This document shows positions 1-7,832 of a stretch of DNA of 64,000 bases, piece after piece. The position numbers were made by a program, and so were the translations under genes. Position 1 is the first letter of the stretch. Each line of letters opens with the position of its first letter. Source of the stretch: Acinetobacter rongchengensis (GTDB lineage Bacteria; Pseudomonadota; Gammaproteobacteria; Pseudomonadales; Moraxellaceae); NCBI RefSeq assembly GCF_003611475.1, contig NZ_RAXT01000004.1:107546-171545 (forward strand). Direction: 5' to 3'. The notes under the pieces are model-generated. The model saw nothing but the letters and a program-made list of their open reading frames with translations. It did not search any database and was not told the DNA's origin.

Positions 1-656
1 TCCGCTTTGAGCCAAATACTGATATTTTCAAATAGTTTTTGATAGTTACGTACGTGTTCAAACATTTCGACTGAAACCACACGGTCAAACGAAGCAGGTT
101 CCAGTTGCAGTACATTGACGTCGCAGGTGATCACCGTCAGGTTATTCAATTTCTTCAGATGAGCCTGTTCCTGAATATACTGGCGTTGGGTTGAAGAATT
201 TGATACCACCGTAATACGAGCCATTGGATAATGCTCGGCCATATACAGACTGAGAGATCCCCAACCACAGCCAATTTCCAAAATATCTTGCCCATCTTTC
301 AGTTGCGCTCGCTGGCAATAGCAGGCCAAAGCAGCTTCTTCCGCTTGATCTAGCGTATTATCGGCATGTTCAAAAAGACTAGCGCTATATTTTAGGCGCT
401 TGCCTAGCACTGCCTGAAAGAATACAGTTGGCAGTTCATAGTGCTGCTCATTGGCTTTATCTGTCTCGATGGCAATCTCGCTGTTTTTCAGCATCTGCAG
501 CACATCCATATAGCGTTGGGTAGCCAATGCTGGATCAAAACGTCCTTCTTGTAACAGACGTTTTTTGCTTAAGTTGCGAATGCCAGCTCGAATCACTGGG
601 TCGGGCAATTTGCCACTTTCAATCAATTTTAAAGATTGTTGAATCATAAAGTCCAT
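1..656 (-). CDS. SAM-dependent methyltransferase, CFA-synthase-like (partial, C-terminus off the left edge)
   Basis: This is the last visible gene of the lipid operon. It reads from ATG at 656 to the window edge (218 codons) without a stop, so the C-terminus is missing. The SAM-binding glycine motif EIGCGWGSLSLYMAEHYP lies near residues 119-136, followed by a typical motif-II region with VSVEMFEHV. Residues about 70-95 (HYELPTVFFQ) resemble the region before the SAM site in cyclopropane fatty acid synthase and coclaurine N-methyltransferase-like enzymes. It starts 8 bp after the DUF1295 gene, whose stop overlaps the likely ribosome binding site, so the two are probably co-translated. The substrate is inferred to be an unsaturated lipid from the neighbours; the sequence alone does not show this. 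Confidence 0.85.
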   Translation of the reverse strand, partial: MDFMIQQSLKLIESGKLPDPVIRAGIRNLSKKRLLQEGRFDPALATQRYMDVLQMLKNSEIAIETDKANEQHYELPTVFFQAVLGKRLKYSASLFEHADNTLDQAEEAALACYCQRAQLKDGQDILEIGCGWGSLSLYMAEHYPMARITVVSNSSTQRQYIQEQAHLKKLNNLTVITCDVNVLQLEPASFDRVVSVEMFEHVRNYQKLFENISIWLKA

Positions 657-664
657 GTATTTAC

Positions 665-1444
665 CTACTCTTTGGGTGGCCACGGAATAAACATCGGAGT
701 TCGTCGTTGATAGTCTTTATAGTTGTCACCACGATGTGCCAACGCCTGTTGTTCACTAAAGGGAATTCCAGTGATGTAGTATAGAAACAGCCACATCAGT
801 AGCGGATAGATCCATAAACTGTATAATCCTGCCGCTAAACCGAGGATCGGATAGGCAAACCAATGTAGCCATTCAAAAAAATAATTCGGATGACGTGAAT
901 ATTTCCACAATCCTCGATTCAGAGTTTTGCCCTTGTTCTGTGGATTCAGTTTGAAACGATAAAGTTGCTGATCGGCAGTACTCTCTCCAATCAGTGACAA
1001 TGCCATAATGATAGCTGCAACCAATACGGTATAAGGGGTCCAATCATTCCATTGTTGCGTCGGAATACTCAGCAGTTTTAACATCGGGTAGGAAAAAAGT
1101 GCAACCAACCCAGCCTGAAACATGAAAAAAGCCAGAAAACCGAGATGCTGATAACCTCCCATGGCCCGACGCATATTGGCATAGCGAGTGTCTTCATGCG
1201 TTTCATTGACATAACGACGAAGTAAATGCCAAGTTAAGCGTAAAAACCAGATCCCACTCGCGATTCCTAAAAACATGCGCACCATGAGTGGAGCAGTTCC
1301 CATAACCCATGCTGCAATCATCACATTTAGCGCAATACTGAAACTCCAAGCGACATCCACCAGACCCGCTCTGCGGTTATAAGTGACCAATAACCAGCTA
1401 CAAAACATGATAAAGATATTCAGCACAAGTAAATTCAGTAGCAT
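665..1444 (-). CDS. DUF1295 membrane protein (steroid 5-alpha-reductase/ICMT-like fold)
   Basis: A 259-residue polytopic membrane protein with about six hydrophobic segments. The C-terminal part has GLWKYSRHPNYFFEW, the conserved R-H-P-N-Y signature of the DUF1295/isoprenylcysteine methyltransferase-like superfamily, which binds a nucleotide or SAM cofactor at that site. A strong AGGGGA ribosome binding site sits just before the ATG at 1444. It lies between the CFA synthase gene (25 bp upstream) and a second methyltransferase gene (8 bp downstream). In related operons this family is assumed to reduce or modify lipid chains. The exact reaction is unknown, and the assignment to lipid chemistry is inference from the operon. 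Confidence 0.88.
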   Translation of the reverse strand: MLLNLLVLNIFIMFCSWLLVTYNRRAGLVDVAWSFSIALNVMIAAWVMGTAPLMVRMFLGIASGIWFLRLTWHLLRRYVNETHEDTRYANMRRAMGGYQHLGFLAFFMFQAGLVALFSYPMLKLLSIPTQQWNDWTPYTVLVAAIIMALSLIGESTADQQLYRFKLNPQNKGKTLNRGLWKYSRHPNYFFEWLHWFAYPILGLAAGLYSLWIYPLLMWLFLYYITGIPFSEQQALAHRGDNYKDYQRRTPMFIPWPPKE

Positions 1445-1469
1445 GTCAGTTCCCCTGTTTTATCTCAGC

Positions 1470-2675
1470 TCAATAAGCACTCGCTTCGAACAGTAGATGT
1501 ACATCACTGATCACACCTTCGCTGAAACCACCTTCGCAATAACACAGATAAAAATCCCACATGCGGATAAACTGCTCATCAAAGCCGAGTTGTATGACTT
1601 GATCACGCTGTTCTAGAAATCGTTGACGCCAGTAATGTAAGGTTTGTGCATAACTCTGGCCAATATCTTCTAAATGCTTAAGACGCAATTTTTGCTCAGA
1701 AGCCACTTGTGTCATGACACTGATACAAGGAATAAAACTGCCTGGGAAGATATAGCGCTTGATGTAATCCACTGTATTCAGAGCTTTAACATAGCGTGCA
1801 TCTTCAATGGTGATCGCCTGAATCAGCGCTAGACCATTCGGTTTCAGCAGCTCACGGCATTTACGAAAATAGGTGGGTAAATACTGCTCTCCTACCGCTT
1901 CAATCATTTCAATTGACACCAATTTGTCGTATTTACCTTCCAACAAACGATAATCCTTCAGTTGGACAATAATACGGTGTGACAGTCCAGCTGCGGCGAC
2001 CCGAGCCACGGCTTCATCATACTGTGCCTTGGAAATAGTGATGGTAGTAACCTTACAGCCATACTGCTGCGCAGCATAAATAGCAAAACCACCCCAACCA
2101 CTGCCAATTTCGACTAAATGATCCATCGGTTTTAGCTTAAGTTTCTGACAAATCAGTTCTTTTTTATAATCGGAAGCCTGTTCTAAACTCATATTTGGTT
2201 CTTTAAATACTGCGCTGGAATACATCATGCTAGAATCCAGAAACAGCTTAAAAAAATCATTGCTCAAGTCATAATGCTCAGCAATATTCTGACGACTACC
2301 ATCAATCGAGTTCTTACGGGATTTATACCAAGCTTTTAATACAAATTGGCTGGCTTTGGCCACTACATTTTGATTCATTCGATCTAACACATCGCGATTA
2401 CGTGCCAGAATACAAACGACATTAACTAGATCTTCACTGCTCCAGTAACCACGAATAAACCCTTCTGCTGCTCCCAATACACCATTACGAAACATAAGAT
2501 TGATAAGGCGCTCGTCATGAACCTGTATCACTGCCTGTAAATCACTATAGTTTTCCCCGACTACACCGTTCCAGACGCCTTTAAATATCAGCCGACCATG
2601 ACGCAATTTCAGAAAATGACGTAGTGCTATTGGCAGTGTATTATGTTCTTCCATCAATAGTGTTTTCATAGTCAT
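1470..2675 (-). CDS. cfa: cyclopropane-fatty-acyl-phospholipid synthase
   Basis: A 401-residue enzyme of the CFA synthase family, which transfers a methylene group from SAM to the cis double bond of acyl chains in membrane phospholipids. The sequence shows the family core: EHYDLSNDFFKLFLD near residue 132, then MMYSSAVF, then the SAM-binding loop EIGSGWGGFAIYAA near residue 190, and the late YCEGGF motif near the C-terminus. The length is normal. Its start codon overlaps the DUF1365 stop by 4 bp (ATGA), a sign of translational coupling. Two further in-frame ATGs follow close behind the first. The product may be a cyclopropane or a methylated fatty acid; the operon leaves this open. Confidence 0.93.
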   Translation of the reverse strand: MTMKTLLMEEHNTLPIALRHFLKLRHGRLIFKGVWNGVVGENYSDLQAVIQVHDERLINLMFRNGVLGAAEGFIRGYWSSEDLVNVVCILARNRDVLDRMNQNVVAKASQFVLKAWYKSRKNSIDGSRQNIAEHYDLSNDFFKLFLDSSMMYSSAVFKEPNMSLEQASDYKKELICQKLKLKPMDHLVEIGSGWGGFAIYAAQQYGCKVTTITISKAQYDEAVARVAAAGLSHRIIVQLKDYRLLEGKYDKLVSIEMIEAVGEQYLPTYFRKCRELLKPNGLALIQAITIEDARYVKALNTVDYIKRYIFPGSFIPCISVMTQVASEQKLRLKHLEDIGQSYAQTLHYWRQRFLEQRDQVIQLGFDEQFIRMWDFYLCYCEGGFSEGVISDVHLLFEASAY

Positions 2676-3466
2676 GTCTTTCCTTTTACTTTTTTAGGAT
2701 GCGGATAAAACGGAATTTTCTTTTTCCATAAACGCCAAGCATTTAGATAAATTCCAGTGACCATCCTGAAGGGTTCAAGAACTTTCTGCACAGCATAACG
2801 ATACTGCTGTGAAGGAACTGTGATTGCCTGCAGGGAAAATGTTAGGGTAGCATCAAATTGCAACACACCTTTTTCAAACAGTTGCATATGAATCACGTTC
2901 AACCGATCGGAGAAACTGAACCGCCAGCGGTAATCTAGTGCCATCGGCATGAATGGTGAAACATGAAATTCTTTTTTAAAATCAAATTGGTATGTCTGAT
3001 AAGACTTATATTGGGGTATATTCTCACTCTCACGGCAGTCATGAATGTAGACTTGACGTTCATTCCACGGTGTATTTGTAATTTCACTCAACACAAATAT
3101 CAATTGATCTGTGCAATCAAAGATCAGATAGAAAACCACAGAGTTGAAGCGAAAACCTAATGTACGTGGCAAAGCTAGTACGCGTATAGAACTAGTAGGC
3201 GATAGCAAATAACTTTCCCGTTTGATTAACAAACGTGATAGCTTCTGCCGAATTGAACCACATTCCATAATCAGGAAATCACGCTCATCCAGCGTCAAAA
3301 GATTCCAACTACTCACAGACCAAAAGCATGATTTTTGGGTAAAAGTTGTCAGCTGGTCTGGATCAAACCATAAATAACTCAGATGGGTTTCAAATGTATG
3401 TGATTTAGGGAGGTAGCGACGATGGCGAATCTTGGCAGAAGCGATAGCGAGTGGATATACTTGCAT
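2672..3466 (-). CDS. DUF1365 domain protein
   Basis: A 264-residue protein of the DUF1365 family. The N-terminus (YPLAIASAKIRHRRYLPK and the following SYLWFDPDQL) and the central RTLGFRFNSVVFYLIFD are typical. No catalytic motif is known. The family is nearly always found between an FAD-dependent oxidoreductase and a CFA synthase, as here. The AGGAGAG ribosome binding site is formed by the last bases of the upstream FAD gene. The stop overlaps the cfa start by 4 bp. A role in lipid modification is inferred from gene context only. Confidence 0.9.
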   Translation of the reverse strand: MQVYPLAIASAKIRHRRYLPKSHTFETHLSYLWFDPDQLTTFTQKSCFWSVSSWNLLTLDERDFLIMECGSIRQKLSRLLIKRESYLLSPTSSIRVLALPRTLGFRFNSVVFYLIFDCTDQLIFVLSEITNTPWNERQVYIHDCRESENIPQYKSYQTYQFDFKKEFHVSPFMPMALDYRWRFSFSDRLNVIHMQLFEKGVLQFDATLTFSLQAITVPSQQYRYAVQKVLEPFRMVTGIYLNAWRLWKKKIPFYPHPKKVKGKT

Positions 3467-3475
3467 AATACTCTC

Positions 3476-4759
3476 CTACGCTGCTTTGTCAGTCTGTTTT
3501 AATAACTGCTCAACGACCCATGAAGCACTCCGTGCTCCATCCTCATGAAAACCCCAGCCCCAGTAAGCGCCACAGTATGAGGTCCTATTTTGTCCATTAA
3601 CTTCGGTCCAGCGTTGTTGTGCTTCAATCGCAGGGGCATCAAATACTGGATGACGGTAATGACGTTCTATCCAAACCTTTTTCGGGTCTAGGGCAAAATT
3701 AGGATTCAGTGTGGCAAAGATTTGGGTTTTACAGTTCAGGTTTTGTAACTGATTCATCCAGTAACTAAAACCGTAATGCATGCCATTCTGCTGGAATGGC
3801 GTTAATTCGGTTACTTGGCCAGGTGTTACATGCACATGCCAGCTGGCCCACTGTCGTCTGGATTTAGGCATGATGTTGGTATCAGAATGGACCACCATGT
3901 GGTTATCCTGATAACGGAATTTTCCAAGCACATCCAACTCATGTGCTGAAGGGTCTTTCAGCAACTTCAGACTATCATCTGCATGGCTAGCAAAAATAAC
4001 CCAATCAAAATGTTCTGTGCCCTGCTCAGTTTCAATCATGACTTCATTTGCACTCCGCGAGACATGCACAACACTCATGTGACGAAACGTAATCGTCGTT
4101 TGGGACTGAATAGCACTGACATATTGAGCTGATCCACCCTTAACCGTGAGCCACAACGGCCGGTCTTTCAGTTGTAACATACGATGATGTTGGAAAAAGC
4201 TCACCACAAATTTATAGGGAATTTGTCCAGCTTGTTCCACAGGACAGGACCAGAGTGCCCCGCACATCGGATAAAGATGTTCATGACGGAAGGCTTGGGA
4301 ATAGCCATGTTGATTCAGATATGCATCAATACTGAGTTGTGCATCAATCTGTTCTACATCCAAATCTTTATTGGCAGCATAGAAACGGAATAGATCTGAA
4401 AGCATCACGCGAAAATCAGCCTTAAAAAAGTTTTGCGGCCGAAACAAGAGCGAGAATTTTTTTGAAGGATTGTACTGTAAACCAGTGACCTGATTGTTCA
4501 CCGAGAAACCCATATCACTGCTTTGCGATGGAATCCCGAGTTCTTGCAGCATCGCACAGAACAGTGGATAGTTATGCTGATTAAACACAATAAAACCACT
4601 GTCCACTGCAACCTGTTCACCATCTATATTGAGTTGATGAGTGTCTGTATGGCCACCGAAGTGATTATTCTTTTCGAAGACGGTGATTTCATGCACTTTA
4701 CTGAGTTTCCAAGCCGCATACAGACCAGAAATACCTGAACCAATAATCGCAATTTTCAT
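3476..4759 (-). CDS. FAD-dependent NAD(P)-binding amine-oxidase-like protein
   Basis: A 427-residue flavoprotein. The N-terminus IAIIGSGISGLYAAWKLS followed by VFEKNNHFGGHTDTH is a dinucleotide-binding Rossmann motif of the amine oxidase/phytoene desaturase type. The C-terminus (SYCGAYWGWGFHEDGARSA) is the conserved end of this subfamily. It overlaps the desaturase gene by 4 bp at its start. Homologues in lipid operons of this layout are described as fatty-acid-modifying oxidoreductases. An analogy with the furan fatty acid genes of Rhodobacter is possible but was not tested here. The substrate remains unknown. Confidence 0.9.
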   Translation of the reverse strand: MKIAIIGSGISGLYAAWKLSKVHEITVFEKNNHFGGHTDTHQLNIDGEQVAVDSGFIVFNQHNYPLFCAMLQELGIPSQSSDMGFSVNNQVTGLQYNPSKKFSLLFRPQNFFKADFRVMLSDLFRFYAANKDLDVEQIDAQLSIDAYLNQHGYSQAFRHEHLYPMCGALWSCPVEQAGQIPYKFVVSFFQHHRMLQLKDRPLWLTVKGGSAQYVSAIQSQTTITFRHMSVVHVSRSANEVMIETEQGTEHFDWVIFASHADDSLKLLKDPSAHELDVLGKFRYQDNHMVVHSDTNIMPKSRRQWASWHVHVTPGQVTELTPFQQNGMHYGFSYWMNQLQNLNCKTQIFATLNPNFALDPKKVWIERHYRHPVFDAPAIEAQQRWTEVNGQNRTSYCGAYWGWGFHEDGARSASWVVEQLLKQTDKAA

Positions 4760-5742
4760 GGTGATTCCTTCGAATGAATAGTTGGGGTGCCTGTCTTGAC
4801 TACTTTTCTCTGTTTTCGAGTTTGTGCAATTTTACTGACATCATAGACCCGTGCAGGAATAGGTTTTAACCCCCAGACTAGGCCTATCCATGACATCAAT
4901 TTCAAAATGTAAAAAGTGACATCAACCTGCCACCAGTAAAAACCCTGCTGTGCACTTCCCGCATAATAATGATGATTATTATGCCAACCTTCACCTAGTG
5001 TAATAATGGATAGAAAGAAATTGTTGCGGCTTTGATCTTCAGTGTCAAAATCACGACTGCCATAATGATGCGCCAGTGAGTTAATACACAAAGTGGCATG
5101 GATCAATAATACGGTGGATACGACAAATCCCCAGACCAGTAATTGCAGGCCAGAAGTTCCTAGTTGCGGCCAAGTTATTGCCAGCCATTCGCCTAGCACA
5201 TAAATCCCACCCGCAGTCAGCAGCACCACAATTAGACTAAATCGGTCTAGCCAGATTAATTCTGGATATTTCAGCCAGTCTTTGATGACTTCTTTTCGCG
5301 TAGCAAAATTATATTCATTTAAAAACCAACCGATATGGCTGTACCAAAAACCATGCGTCGAGGAATGTGGATCTTGTAGTGTGTCGGTATAGCGGTGGTG
5401 ATAACGGTGATGTGCCGCCCACCATAACGGGCCACGCTGTGCACTCATCGTACCCAGTAATACGAACAGGAACTGTACTGGGCGTGAGGTTTCAAAGGTT
5501 TTATGCGACAAGTAGCGATGAAAAAAAGCCGTGATGGAAAACATGCGGAGTAAGTAGAAGGCCAGCATAAAGCCAAGTGCAAACCACGACACGCCAACCC
5601 AAAATACTGCCAAACAAGCCAGATGCAATAGAATAAAGGGAAAAATCCTCAACCACTGAATCTTGCAATTTTCAGCATTCAAGCTGGTTGGCTGTGTAGT
5701 AGTAGACCAGCTGTCTATCCATCTCATTAGACTTTTCAACAT
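4756..5742 (-). CDS. fatty acid desaturase (acyl-CoA/acyl-lipid delta-9 type)
   Basis: First gene of the operon, 328 residues. It carries the three histidine boxes of membrane di-iron desaturases: HRYLSH, HHRYHH and HNNHH, separated by hydrophobic segments, in the order and spacing of stearoyl-CoA desaturase-like enzymes. It would insert a cis double bond in an acyl chain using O2 and electrons from a redox partner. Its product is the kind of substrate a CFA synthase or methyltransferase needs, which fits the genes downstream. A TAGGAT ribosome binding site precedes the ATG at 5742. The region from here to the lipocalin terminator should hold the operon promoter. Confidence 0.93.
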   Translation of the reverse strand: MLKSLMRWIDSWSTTTQPTSLNAENCKIQWLRIFPFILLHLACLAVFWVGVSWFALGFMLAFYLLRMFSITAFFHRYLSHKTFETSRPVQFLFVLLGTMSAQRGPLWWAAHHRYHHRYTDTLQDPHSSTHGFWYSHIGWFLNEYNFATRKEVIKDWLKYPELIWLDRFSLIVVLLTAGGIYVLGEWLAITWPQLGTSGLQLLVWGFVVSTVLLIHATLCINSLAHHYGSRDFDTEDQSRNNFFLSIITLGEGWHNNHHYYAGSAQQGFYWWQVDVTFYILKLMSWIGLVWGLKPIPARVYDVSKIAQTRKQRKVVKTGTPTIHSKESP

Positions 5743-5825
5743 GGACTTATCCTAATTTAATGCTACGGTCTTTATTCTATTTGATGAGTCTAATCAGTTA
5801 GATATGAATTTTATGTGAAGTAAAG

Positions 5826-5863
5826 AAAAAAAGCCGAACTATTGAGAGCTTCATCAGTTCGGC
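5826..5863 (-). terminator. rho-independent terminator of the lipocalin gene
   Basis: An 8-bp stem, GCCGAACT at 5833-5840 pairing with AGTTCGGC at 5856-5863, is followed on the minus strand by a T-rich run (complement of the A-run at 5826-5832). It lies 15 bp past the lipocalin stop and separates that gene from the desaturase operon. Confidence 0.85.
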
Positions 5864-5877
5864 AAAACGGTAGCAAA

Positions 5878-6426
5878 TTAATGCGGTAATTTGATCAATT
5901 TTGTCACGTCATAACCATAATGTTTCGCAGTATCGAGATATGACTGGTAGGTGGCTTCATCCAACTTCGGTTCACGTGACAAAATCCACAGGTATTTATT
6001 ACTTGGTCCACCCACCAGTGCCACTTTATATTCAGGGTCTACTCGTAATACCCAGTAATGACCTTTAGTAAAAGGTATCCATCTTAAGCCTTTAGGCAAA
6101 AAGCTCACCTTTAATTTACTATTTCCCTTATTTTGCGCATAAGCAACGCCTTCAGAGCTAATCATCTCACCACTCGCAGTTCGACAACGATTCAACACAT
6201 TCACGGTCTGATCGTCATTAAGACGATATTCTGCACTGATATTGGCGATACATTTACGCTGAAAATACATCGGTAAATGAGCGATTTCATACCATTTTCC
6301 AGCATATTTTTGAATATCAATTTGATCTACAGCCTGAGGGGCAACTGTTTCTGCCCGAGCAGTAATCGTTAAACTGATCGTAGCTAGCGCCGCAACTACA
6401 AAAAATGACTTGAATAGCATCTTCAT
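5878..6426 (-). CDS. blc: Blc-like bacterial lipocalin
   Basis: A 182-residue exported lipocalin. A signal peptide covers about residues 1-25 (hydrophobic core FFVVAALATISLTI, cleavage near ARA-E). The family signature KYAGKWYEIAHLP follows at about residue 41, and the later motifs YWVLRVDPEY, VGGPSNKYLWILSREP and the terminal YGYDVTKL match E. coli Blc-type proteins. Such proteins bind fatty acids or lysophospholipids in the envelope. No cysteine lipobox is visible at the cleavage site, so it is probably soluble in the periplasm and not lipid-anchored. It lies upstream of the lipid operon in the same direction but has its own terminator. Confidence 0.92.
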   Translation of the reverse strand: MKMLFKSFFVVAALATISLTITARAETVAPQAVDQIDIQKYAGKWYEIAHLPMYFQRKCIANISAEYRLNDDQTVNVLNRCRTASGEMISSEGVAYAQNKGNSKLKVSFLPKGLRWIPFTKGHYWVLRVDPEYKVALVGGPSNKYLWILSREPKLDEATYQSYLDTAKHYGYDVTKLIKLPH

Positions 6427-6844
6427 TTTTAAGCCTTATTTTTGATTCCACCATCAATATAAACTATGTAGATGTGAATAAAGCGTGAATATTGAAGAAT
6501 AAAATTCAATTGATAATTACCAACAACTTTCCCTGTTAAGTGATGTTGCTCCACAGTAGATCAGTGAATAATAGCTGGCAGTTTATACCGCTTCGGGCAA
6601 TTACATTCGTAAGGTCGAATTACTACAAATACTATAGTGACGATATCAAAATACACACTGCATCAGATAAATATACTTTAACAGTCTAAACTGATATTTA
6701 ATCATCTAGCATGCGGCGGTATTTGGTATTCATCCACATAATAGGTATGCATTGATTGATTGACTACTCGATAAACTTAAAAATTGAGAGAAGATCATCT
6801 CTCATACGTAACAACATCTCATTCGGATTGATGAGTGATCAACC
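6427..6844. other. intergenic region between lipocalin and DUF2256 gene
   Basis: About 418 bp, AT-rich, no convincing gene. It must contain the lipocalin promoter (minus) and the DUF2256 promoter (plus). Just before the DUF2256 gene there is a near-palindrome, GAGAGA-agatca-TCTCTC, at about 6786-6803, which could be an operator or a small hairpin. No recognised binding site can be named. Confidence 0.4.
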
Positions 6845-6988
6845 ATGAAAAAGCAACATCTTCCTAAAAAAATCTGTATACACTGCTTACGCCCATTTAA
6901 CTGGCGTAAGAAATGGCAACGCTGTTGGGAGGAAGTCAAATACTGCTCTGAACGATGCCGATGTGAATCTAAACGGCACCCAAAGTAA
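6845..6988 (+). CDS. DUF2256 small zinc-ribbon-like protein
   Basis: A 47-codon gene. The product begins [18 protein letters not shown], then WRKKWQRCW and VKYCSERCR, which is the complete DUF2256 signature with its CxxC, W-R-K-K-W and CSxRC elements. The cysteine pairs suggest a metal-binding fold. An in-frame TGA at 6836-6838 leaves ATG 6845 as the only possible start. It is convergent with the TIGR03643 gene, their ends only 5 bp apart. DUF2256 genes are commonly found beside photolyase/cryptochrome genes; the function is unknown. A minus-strand open frame covering the same bases is judged a shadow. Confidence 0.85.
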   Translation: MKKQHLPKKICIHCLRPFNWRKKWQRCWEEVKYCSERCRCESKRHPK

Positions 6989-6993
6989 AGCAC

Positions 6994-7296
6994 TTAAAAA
7001 TGCTTGTACTGCCTAGAACAATATGCCCGAATCACATCAGGTGAACGCAACTGTAAGTGTTTGGTTTTTCGACCAGTAACTCGTTCACGCCACATTTTAA
7101 AACTGGATGCTTTCAAATTTTTTCGCATCAAACGGATAACTGACGTTTCATTTAAACCATACTCAGATTGAATGGCTTCAAAAGGGGTTCGATCTTCCCA
7201 AGCCATTTCGATAATTCTGGATAAGTCTTCTTCAGCAAATTGATACACGCTATTCTCTTTTTTAAAAATGATAAAAGCTGATTTGTGGTTCATCAA
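6994..7296 (-). CDS. TIGR03643 family protein
   Basis: A 100-residue protein matching the TIGR03643 family. Recognisable motifs are IIEMAWEDRTPFEAIQ near residue 27, a helix-turn-helix-like stretch YGLNETSVIRLMRKNLK, SSFKMWRERVTGR and a terminal YCSRQY. The central part resembles a short DNA-binding domain, but no function is established. The family is often adjacent to DUF2256 and photolyase/cryptochrome genes. Here only DUF2256 is present, convergent and 5 bp away. Two ATGs occur in tandem at the start; either could be used. Confidence 0.85.
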   Translation of the reverse strand: MMNHKSAFIIFKKENSVYQFAEEDLSRIIEMAWEDRTPFEAIQSEYGLNETSVIRLMRKNLKASSFKMWRERVTGRKTKHLQLRSPDVIRAYCSRQYKHF

Positions 7297-7832
7297 GCTT
7301 CAATACAGTTGATCAAATTATATTTATAGCTTGACCCGATTTTGATTCGATGAAAAGTATAAAAATACAACCATGAATTTTTTGTGATTTTTCCCGATTT
7401 TAACTGATTATATTTCAAATCATCGTACTAACGAGCTAAGCATATCTGACGTTTTTTAGGTATACATACCCAATATATTTGTACTGAAGCACTTAAAAAT
7501 AGTCGTAAATTCAATATTTAAAAATAATCAAACCTTTGATTGAAATATACTTTTTAAATTTAATTAATTAAAAGATATATACACTTTTCTAGAATTAGCT
7601 TTGGACGGACACTGTGCCTATTATTCTGACTAAGATTATTTATTCGCCAAACATATCTTTTGCTACATAAAAATGATTTGAGTCATTCGTTTCACCTATG
7701 CATACCCCACCAAAAGAACTAGATCCCCTCCTTCTATTTTCTTAGTTAACTCGCCAATCTGATGAATATTTTCTTCACATACAAAGCATTACCCTACATT
7801 TAAGAAACTAACACAAAGTTAGGGAAATGCTT
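7297..7832. promoter_or_regulatory. AT-rich intergenic region with the putative narK promoter
   Basis: About 530 bp without a credible gene. The last 130 bp look regulatory. A block at 7704-7730 (CCCCACCAAAAG, then CCCCTC) recurs upstream of narG. CTGAT-N4-AT at 7759-7769 resembles a degenerate FNR/Anr-type site, and TACATT at 7795-7800 could be a -10 hexamer. With a start near 7807 the site would be centred at about -41.5, as for class II FNR activation. This is inference; the second half-site is poor. The stretch 7297-7700 should also hold the TIGR03643 promoter. Confidence 0.4.

Noticed and set aside
6802..6993. Minus-strand open frame over the DUF2256 gene
   Set aside because: The plus-strand frame gives a complete match to a known family signature, so the minus frame is a shadow.
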